Positions 58,501-64,000 of a stretch of DNA of 64,000 nucleotides are shown piece after piece; the first letter of the stretch is position 1, and each line of letters starts with the position of its first letter. The stretch is from Sweltsa coloradensis (lineage: Eukaryota > Arthropoda > Insecta > Plecoptera > Chloroperlidae): NCBI GenBank assembly GCA_024449915.1, contig JAMZAV010000026.1, positions 248,001-312,000 of the forward strand, written 5' to 3'. The position numbers and the translations under genes are program-made. The notes under the pieces were generated by a model that did not search any database, was not told the origin of the DNA, and worked only from the letters and a program-made list of their open reading frames with translations.

Positions 58501-61256
58501 TTTGATTATTCCCCACCAGTCATAGCTCACCCTGTTCCAAGTCGGGGTTATTCTCTGTAATCTTCTCGATTACTTCGATCAGCTGTTCTTGCGAGAGACC
58601 TTTCAGAGCCAACTTGAGCGGTCCCTCGTACACTTCTTTCGTGTCGAATCGTGCTTTCTTTGGGGATGTGGCCTGAAACATGAGTGGCAATCTAGGCTTA
58701 GCTCTAGTGAATAGTTACCTATATTACTTTAGGTCTTCAAGTAAGTTACATGTCCGAAGAAATAACTAATATCTCAAGTTGGGAAAGCCCAGCGGCTAGC
58801 TTGAGGATAACCGATAAGCAACACAAATCTATTCAAGCTAAATTAATATGTATTTATCAACATTGGATTCCTTATTCATTCCACTAGACCAGAGCATGAT
58901 GCTAATAATGGTCAAATAGCCACAAGTGTCTCACTCTCAGCATATATTTCTCCCACTCTTTGGACTCACAACCCCCATATACACACACCTTCTTGGGCGA
59001 CGGGAACAGTTCCATGAGCAGTCGCTTACGAGGGGTAGAGCGCAGCACGATGGTGGACGTTCCGGTCTTACTAGGACTGTCCTTCTTGATGGGAGTGCGG
59101 TTGTTTCCCGGAGGCTTCTTGCTGTCAATGTCAGGAGACCATGTTGTAGGCAGGCGGCGGCGACCTGCAACGAAAGCCAGTCCTGAAAATGTTTAATGAT
59201 GTTTCCAATGACACAACAAGACATGTAAATCCACCTAACATCAGACATTAAAATTGAACGGTTTATATTGACCGACGGTTTCGACGCAAGTGATATTAAC
59301 GGAACAAACATGAGACTCAATCTCTTTTTATTTCCGTCTATGTGTGCGTCTGTTCATTGTGCCAGGTCAAATCGCTGGACCAATGTCGTAGGAAATCTTC
59401 AACCAACATCCGGGCCCAGTTTTGTAAGTATTGCTAACATTGACAGCAAAATCAGTCACGATGCAAACATACAAGAAATTATTCTCTGAAATATTTATAC
59501 TAAGCCAATTGAATTAGCCGATAAAATCCTTCGTCTTTGAATAAAAGGTGAATTTATCTACAATGTCAAATTGTTTTATCTCAAGACTATCAAGTTAACA
59601 TTTACTTACATTTTTTATATACTACCTACTTATATACTTCAGGTAAGCTGTTGGTCTCCTATCCTATCTCTACATGTTTCTCACATTACATTTTTTATAA
59701 CTACTTATACAGCGGTGGCCAAAGATTTTAGAAGTTAAGTCTACCATGGAAGGCCTAAACTTTATCTCCACGAGCTAAATTCCCCGTAGTCTGCTGGCAA
59801 TCTTATCTCCTACTCCGCTTCCATAGTATTTTGCGCATTTTAAAAGATATTCTACAAAAAGCATTTCATGAATAAAGTATGGTATGACTACGATCTACAA
59901 GATATAATTCTGGACGGCCATTTGAGTGCACTACCTTTTTCGCCGCTCTTCATTCAAGCGGAATAAGTAGTCTTGTACACCTGTCTGCAACCTCTAATGC
60001 CTGTTGATGCGCGCCCAGACTTCAGACAGTGTTGTCGATACGGAGGCTCCACTCCGTTCAACATAATAGAAAAGCAATTTAAATGTGTTGTGTTTGAAGC
60101 GAGTTCTATTTGGCAACGTCGAGACACGGGTCTTGTGTCCGTGTCTGGTGGTGGGTCCGGCGTTTGACTAAGGTAAAATTGGTACATGAGTCGGCCTGTT
60201 TGTAAATTTAGTTTCTTTGAGAAAAAACAGTGCACTCATATGGTCGTCCAGCACTTTAAGAAAAGATATGTTCAATTATTGAGAGTTATAAAAGAAAACT
60301 CATTTTGTTTAAACTTTAATCATCAATCAAGTCCAATGCAGCATGAAACAAGACTCGAACGCTCGTCTAGTAATTATAAGGCAAGCCTAACTTACGCGAA
60401 TGCCTGTACCTTCATAACTGAACATACCTCTTTGTTGTATGATGAGTTCATCTGGAGACGGAGATGGGCTCATCATCGACGATGGAAAATTTGCAGACAT
60501 GTTCCAAATACTGTCTCTGCCAGTCATCGGAGTAACACTGGTCACTGAAATAGAGACAAGTAAATCAGCAATTAGTAACATGAAGTGCAAGACTACCTCA
60601 CTTGTGTGGCCACTACAATTGCTAAGTTTATCTAAATTGCAGAAGTAATAACACAGTAAATTAACAACAAGGAACGTAGCCTACATCAAGTAGGCTAAAC
60701 TCTTGATAATTCAACCCAGTTCATTCAAATTTCTATTTAATCCAAACACTACAGTACACAAATGCTAGGCCTAATTACTTTTAAGTTTTACTTCAAATTT
60801 TTAACTTGTGAAAAGGGGAATTTCTAGAATCCTTTGGAATTCAAATAAAAGGACTGCTGTAGATAGGCCGTAAACCTAATAAAATGATATAGGCCTAAAT
60901 AGTTTTGTTGAGAGAGAACTCCATTTAAAATCGGTAAAGTTTAGTGCAAGACACTAGGCCTACCGGTACTTTAGTCATTCAAACTTGCAAGATAACATCA
61001 CAATCTTTTCTTATTATGCATACAATTACTATTAGATAGGCTACCATTTCATACTGTATGTTTTCTATGTATCTACTTTACTTTGCTAACAGCCTTACAA
61101 AGGAGCTTACCCATTGTAATCTCTTCCACTCTTTCCTCAATCGACATGGACCCAAGTCGTATCGGGATCTCAGCCAAAGCAGAACGAGTGGTGCGTCGAC
61201 CAGGCACCACATTTGGAGAATCTGTAGCAATATCCATTCTGTTCACGTTCGATGTG
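55436..61256 (-). CDS. Cut8: Cut8/Sts1-like nuclear proteasome tether (7-exon gene)
   Basis: Coding exons on the minus strand are 61237-61111, 60544-60428, 59164-58989, 58672-58532, 57730-57551, 57156-56948 and 55517-55436. They total 1032 nt, i.e. 343 residues plus TAA. Exon phases agree at every junction, and every intron is GT-AG except for an extra G at the exon-4 donor. Residues 1-150 are low in complexity, with many SP/TP sites (TDSP, VTP, SPSPSP, WSP, RTP, KDSP, RSTP, FPSP, ATSP) and basic clusters KKATSPKKAR and STPRKR that could serve as a nuclear localisation signal. Residues about 150-335 are helical: LKGLSQEQLIEVIEKI, then SLPAPDI, LNYLKKNIYKSLP, and a WDNPPHN motif near residue 277. 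The order of these pieces (short helix, NPDLEQ, LP-P, long helices, P-W-N-HN) is what I recall of Cut8/Sts1, which holds proteasomes at the nucleus in yeasts and has an insect homologue. The family call is from memory of motifs and is moderately sure; that the gene is real is very likely. Confidence 0.72.
55830..56060. repeat. Diverged R1 repeat in the last Cut8-like intron
   Basis: GTCTGGGCCCGGGGTAGAAT, AAAAGTCCATCTCGC and AACTAGAGGCGAGCTC match 37935-38075. A second piece (CTCCTAGGCTAGAGGGGCG, 56854-56872) lies before exon 6. A C-run is at 56103-56114. Confidence 0.6.
56948..57156 (-). CDS. Cut8: Cut8-like exon 6, WDNPPHN motif
   Basis: The acceptor is TTCCTCAG. The exon encodes GRQLVDSQSWESVMEYALLAW, STPLWDNPPHNTPRRQCF and MMAMKRGVFSDEEYEKLEG. 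The frame would stop at TGA (56946-56944). However, the sequence AAA|GTGAGTG is a strong donor two bases into a codon, and the only good acceptor downstream (55518) enters in the complementary phase. I therefore prefer splicing to the final exon. The unspliced form would simply end at ...LEGK. Confidence 0.72.
57551..57730 (-). CDS. Cut8: Cut8-like exon 5
   Basis: The CTGTCCAG acceptor and GTACGT donor bound exactly 60 codons. It encodes VIKGSLPAPDIRPLEEK, LNYLKKNIYKSLPSSR, and ends AFKKCVLEQ. The predicted long amphipathic helices and the LP-P element fit the core of a Cut8 domain. The exon is more GC-rich than its flanks. Confidence 0.72.
57957..58310 (+). pseudogene. SINE core and LINE C-terminal fragment in Cut8-like intron 4
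   Basis: 57957-58045 is the SINE core (GGTTGGCGTAGTCTGCTTTA, CTGAGTGGGTAGATTC). 58082-58308 reads KVGRPREKWVEQIKDSVEKR, GMAWNEVEAGRLWENRERW, then stop. This is a LINE reverse transcriptase C-terminal tail in sense orientation opposite to the gene. Confidence 0.65.
58532..58672 (-). CDS. Cut8: Cut8-like exon 4, start of helical domain; anomalous donor
   Basis: The TTTCAG acceptor is followed by 47 codons: ATSPKKARFDTKEVY, LKGLSQEQLIEVIEKI, NNPDLEQ. The splice site reads CAG-GGTGAGC (58534-58524). The next exon is in frame only if this exon ends at CAG, which would need a GG donor. A normal CAG|GTGAGC would result if one G of the run at 58532-58530 is extra. So there is either a one-base error or variant, or a disrupted donor. 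Confidence 0.72.
58989..59164 (-). CDS. Cut8: Cut8-like exon 3, basic SP/TP-rich region
   Basis: The acceptor is GTTGCAG and the donor is GTGTGT. The 176-nt exon encodes RRRLPTTWSPDIDSKKPP, then TPIKKDSPSK, and ends VLRSTPRKRLLMELFPSPKK. It is rich in Lys/Arg and in S/T-P pairs. In Cut8 of fission yeast an N-terminal lysine-rich part is needed for proteasome binding; this exon could play that part, by inference. Confidence 0.72.
59240..59700. repeat. HLE-E-type and Penelope-tail fragments in Cut8-like intron 2
   Basis: 59330-59490 (TCCGTCTATGTGTGCGTC, ATTGCTAACATTGACAGC, CAAACATACAAGAAATTATT) resembles the interior of HLE-E at 44930-45110. 59640-59690 has GGTAAGCTGTTGGTCTCCTA, the Penelope-like tail. 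Confidence 0.45.
60428..60544 (-). CDS. Cut8: Cut8-like exon 2
   Basis: The exon is bounded by a TTTCAG acceptor and a GTATGT donor. It is 117 nt long, entered in phase 1 and left in phase 1. It encodes TSVTPMTGRDSIW followed by a Ser/Pro run (MMSPSPSPDE), typical of a disordered phosphorylatable region. The frame joins both neighbours without a stop. Confidence 0.7.
61111..61256 (-). CDS. Cut8: Cut8-like exon 1 (start codon exon)
   Basis: The ATG is at 61237-61235 in the context AACAGAATGG. It opens MDIATDSPNVV and runs to ITM, and the exon ends in phase 1 at 61111 before a GTAAGC donor. A run of T followed by GTAG at 61260-61257 looks like an acceptor just upstream of the ATG, so at least one non-coding 5' exon probably lies farther right. 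A possible donor at about 61575 (ACCGGTAGGT on the minus strand) is one candidate for its end. Confidence 0.7.
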
Positions 61257-62287
61257 CTACAAAAAAACACAAGTTTAAAGTCCCACAAACATCAATACGA
61301 ACACAACTCCTTACTATAAGCCAGGTGTCTACACTAATATTTCACAATAACAATGTAGAGTGCATACCAGATAGGTTCAAGAATAGGCTAAAAATGCCAT
61401 ATATACCGCCGTGATCAGTAAGTATATTAGGCCTACAGTCGTAAAAAGCACATTATGTTACCAGTACCTTAATCTATCTGCAACTGTCTAACAACTGCAT
61501 GTCCGAAAAGGTTAGTAGGGCCTACATGCATTTGTATGTCATTTCAATAGTAGTCCCGTGTGCGGACCTACCGGTACGTCTTGGTCGAGGTGTGTACATA
61601 ACGCATCAGGCCATGTTGAAGCATGGTTGCTAACTGTCAATTTAGCGGTCGAATCTTACAGTACCTAGTGGTTTAGTAGGAATGGGGGGGAGGGGGTTGG
61701 GGAGGAACTCCTTTTCGGTTGAAAGTCCTTTATTTAAAATAGAAACATTAAAGGTTTTGTATTGTTTTTGTTAATAAAACAGCAAAAACCTTTTAAAGTG
61801 TTTCTATTTTAGGCAAATGGTAAATGTCCTGTTGGTGCTTAAAAATCAAAATGGCTGCCACATTACAGCTGTAACTTGTTGTGATTTCGTAGTCGTATTA
61901 AATATATCGAGTTATTCACACGAATTCTGTACTTTTCTACTAATGTTACTAGGCCCTACCGTTGGTAGCGTCACCCACTCAAGCTCAACACCAATGAAAC
62001 TCGATCGCTAATTAATGGCGAATCCCTGCCGCCGCTTCAAACTGACAAGTGAAACAATAGTCAAACAACTAACGAGTAGACGGCTCGTTTCACGACCCGG
62101 GTTATTATCAACGGGTGGGTAACCGTTCACAGCCCTACAAGGGAGGTTCCAGGAAGGTTAGGCGGTGGGGGTGGGGAGAAGATCATGGGCAGAATGTGGG
62201 GAGGGTTTACGTTAGTGTTACTGCAAAGGGAGAGTTGAGTGACCTTAGAGGGAAGGGGGAGGGTGGGCAGGTTGTGTAATAATTTAA
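61257..62287. other. Upstream region of the Cut8-like gene; no coding exon seen
   Basis: It probably holds a 5' non-coding exon and promoter, which I cannot place. AATAGAAACATTAAAGG (61739) and CCTTTTAAAGTGTTTCTATT (61790) form an imperfect hairpin around 61765-61785. GGGTTATTATCAACGGGTGG near 62100 and the G-rich 62155-62270 show nothing codable. Confidence 0.4.
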
Positions 62288-63098
62288 CTAGGAAGCTTCG
62301 CAAACGCTTTTTCAGGCGCATTGTTGGATGAGCGTAATTTGTTTTTAAACGAAAAAAGCGTACTAATAAAATTGCGATTTTCATGAGAAATTATTTTTCG
62401 ATTGCGGTCAAATTTCACACCAAATATTAATTCATAAAATTAAGGAGCTGTGAAAATATCATTACAATCGGATAAAGCATGTAGGGCCTAGGTGTTATAA
62501 GTCGAATATTTTTTTTTTAAACGAAAAAGGCGTCAAATTGTGATTTTATGAGAAATTATTTTTCGATAGCGCTTAAATTTCACACAAATATCGGGCCTAT
62601 TAATTCATAAAATTAAGGTTCTGTGAAAAAATCATTACAATCGGATAAAACGTGAGGTGTTATATTAAGTCAAAGAAATGTTTTAAAAATCGAAAAATCA
62701 TAAAATTGCGATTTTCATAAGAAATACTTTTTCGATTGCGCTCAAATTTCACACCAATATATTCATTCATAAAATTAAGGTTCTGTGAAAAAATCATTAC
62801 AATCGGATAAACCATGTTGTAGGTGTTATCCTAAGTCGAAGAAAGGTTTTAAAAATAAAAAAAAACGTAAATTTGCGATTTTCATGAGAAATAATTTTTC
62901 GATTGCGCTCAAAAAAGTGGCAGTTCTAAGTTCAGAGATTTTGAAGGCCTCCAGAAAATTTCATCGCAATCGGAGTATCAGTTTAGCCGGAATCGTGTTA
63001 ACAAACAGCCAAAAATACAGAAAAAAAGAAAAAACTTCCGGATTTTTTTTCCAGTGTAGTGAAATGGAATCTTCGCTTTGCTCGCTACGCTCATCCAA
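62288..63098 (-). mobile_element. HLE-D complete copy with four internal repeat units
   Basis: The reversed 3' end CTAGGAAGCTTCGCAAACGC is at 62288 and the reversed 5' end GCTCGCTACGCTCATCCAA finishes at 63098. Flanked by A and T. Units begin near 62370, 62535, 62700 and 62870, a period of about 165 bp. Confidence 0.85.
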
Positions 63099-63159
63099 TA
63101 AGCATAGCGCGATTAGGGGAAATAGGGGCGAGGGGACAGCAGGAGGGGCTTTATAGTTT

Positions 63160-63180
63160 ATAGCCCCCCCCCCCCCCTGG
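63160..63180. repeat. C homopolymer run
   Basis: A run of about 14 C (TAGCCCCC..CCCTGG). The length is unreliable in any assembly. It separates the HLE from the LINE fragment. Confidence 0.6.
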
Positions 63181-63204
63181 AAGTTCCAGCAAAGCATAGT
63201 AAGA

Positions 63205-63340
63205 GCAGATTTAGGCAGGAATGCAGGATGTTTTCTTAAAAAGGAATGTTATGGAGTGGAATGGCTTGTCTGGGGATGTTGTAGCTAGTGGGTCTTTAAG
63301 GGAGTTTGGATCGTGTTTTGAGAGACAAGTAGGGAAGAGT
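63205..63340 (+). pseudogene. LINE reverse transcriptase C-terminal fragment
   Basis: DVFLKRNVMEWNGLSGDVV, then SGSLREFGSCFERQVGKS. This is the end motif of many LINE reverse transcriptases (NR-V-EWN-LP--VV----L--F), also seen on the minus strand at 29050-29250. Confidence 0.6.
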
Positions 63341-64000
63341 GTACTGACGCACCCACTTGCGCCAGAAAGAAATTGAAGATTGGACACTGGTTGCTTCATA
63401 TGGTAAAACAATCGTTTATTAGCGCACCGATTTCCCACTCAATTTAAGCGCGTGGGCTAAAACCAACGTTTGTAAAAAGAAAGTAGGAATCAGTGAAAAA
63501 AAAAATCCTAGAGCTGACGCAGCACGAAGGTGGAAAACCTTTGTTTTTACGAAAGTAGTTTCGGATGCGCTCATTAAAAAAATTCCTAGAGCCGACGCGG
63601 CAGGAAGGTGGAAACCTCGTTGTTGGATAGTTTAGTTTGACAATGCACGGTTGGTTGGTAGGCCTACTTCCGAACACGGGTTGAGCCTGGCGGTGGGCAA
63701 GTGAGCTACTACTACATGTAAGTATTAATATTCATCCTGCTGGACCAACCTGTTTAGCAGGTGTGCTTTATGAACTTAACTCAAATCGGTACCTGGCAAC
63801 TTCCATGTAGGCCTAGGTTACGCACTTGCAAGGTTGATAAATGTGCAAACAAATGAAGAGAGCAGATCAGATCAGATGTGACCAACTTGCGAGATGATAA
63901 AACTACTGTAAGCTAGCGGCTCTAGGCCCACGGCTAGGCCTACCTACCTAACTGCCGAAGCAGGTGGACCACCATATCCACCCTGCCAAGTAAAGATTAA
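63341..64000. other. No gene seen; short tandem and low-copy sequence
   Basis: Two units of TAGAGC(T/C)GACGC.GCA.GAAGGTGGAAA at about 63509 and 63585 (76 bp apart). The rest, rich in TAGGCCTA-type octamers (63660, 63812, 63928), has no coding signal. Confidence 0.45.

Overview
This window is animal nuclear DNA, most likely from an arthropod or another invertebrate. It has a spliced gene with GT-AG introns, an intronless F-box gene, fragments of LINE and Penelope-like retrotransposons, tRNA-derived SINEs, AT-rich spacers, and no operons or ribosome binding sites. The octamer family around AGGCCTA recurs throughout. The species cannot be named from the sequence alone.

Only two convincing host genes are seen. 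(1) A minus-strand, seven-exon gene at 55436-61256 can be assembled in one continuous frame (343 codons plus stop). It encodes a protein with an N-terminal Ser/Thr-Pro-rich basic region and a C-terminal helical domain that I read as a Cut8/Sts1-type nuclear proteasome tether. One splice donor carries an extra G that breaks the otherwise perfect frame. (2) A minus-strand single-exon F-box/leucine-rich-repeat gene lies at 24719-25945.

About 85-90% of the rest is repetitive. The left two thirds is a direct segmental duplication. Copy A (about 1340-24690) and copy B (about 26797-42950) flank the unduplicated F-box gene. They differ by transposon insertions (present or absent), by a 2.67-kb tandem duplication found only in B, and by sequence quality. 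Copy A from about 7600 to 19925 is full of single-base indels and homopolymer changes, as if unpolished, so reading frames there should not be trusted.

The dominant repeats are short non-autonomous elements, called HLE-A to HLE-E here. Each starts with TT plus an AGCG-rich palindromic block. Each ends with a small hairpin (AACGC...GCGTT) followed by TTCCTAG. They sit between A and T with no target-site duplication. Several filled and empty sites within the window show this directly, because copy A can be compared with copy B or a nested host element with its intact copy. They abut head to tail in a 6.9-kb array at 31010-37911, and many carry internal 160-170-bp tandem repeats. This is the architecture of non-autonomous rolling-circle elements (Helitron/Helentron-associated, DINE-1-like).

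Other elements are a 748-bp terminal-inverted-repeat (TIR) transposon with a TAAAA duplication, a 487-bp TTAA-flanked MITE, a 1.7-2.3-kb element (S) present in both orientations, a 5'-truncated LINE with its empty site in copy B, further LINE C-terminal fragments, a Penelope-like GIY-YIG fragment and several SINEs.

Layout: 1-9500 nested HLEs; 9500-22100 rest of copy A; 22096-24455 LINE; 24719-25945 F-box gene; 26227-42950 HLE-E remnants and copy B; 43000-51600 repeats and SINEs; 51600-55200 mostly unique AT-rich DNA with a Penelope fragment; 55436-61256 Cut8-like gene with repeats in its introns; 61300-64000 upstream DNA, one more HLE and a LINE fragment.
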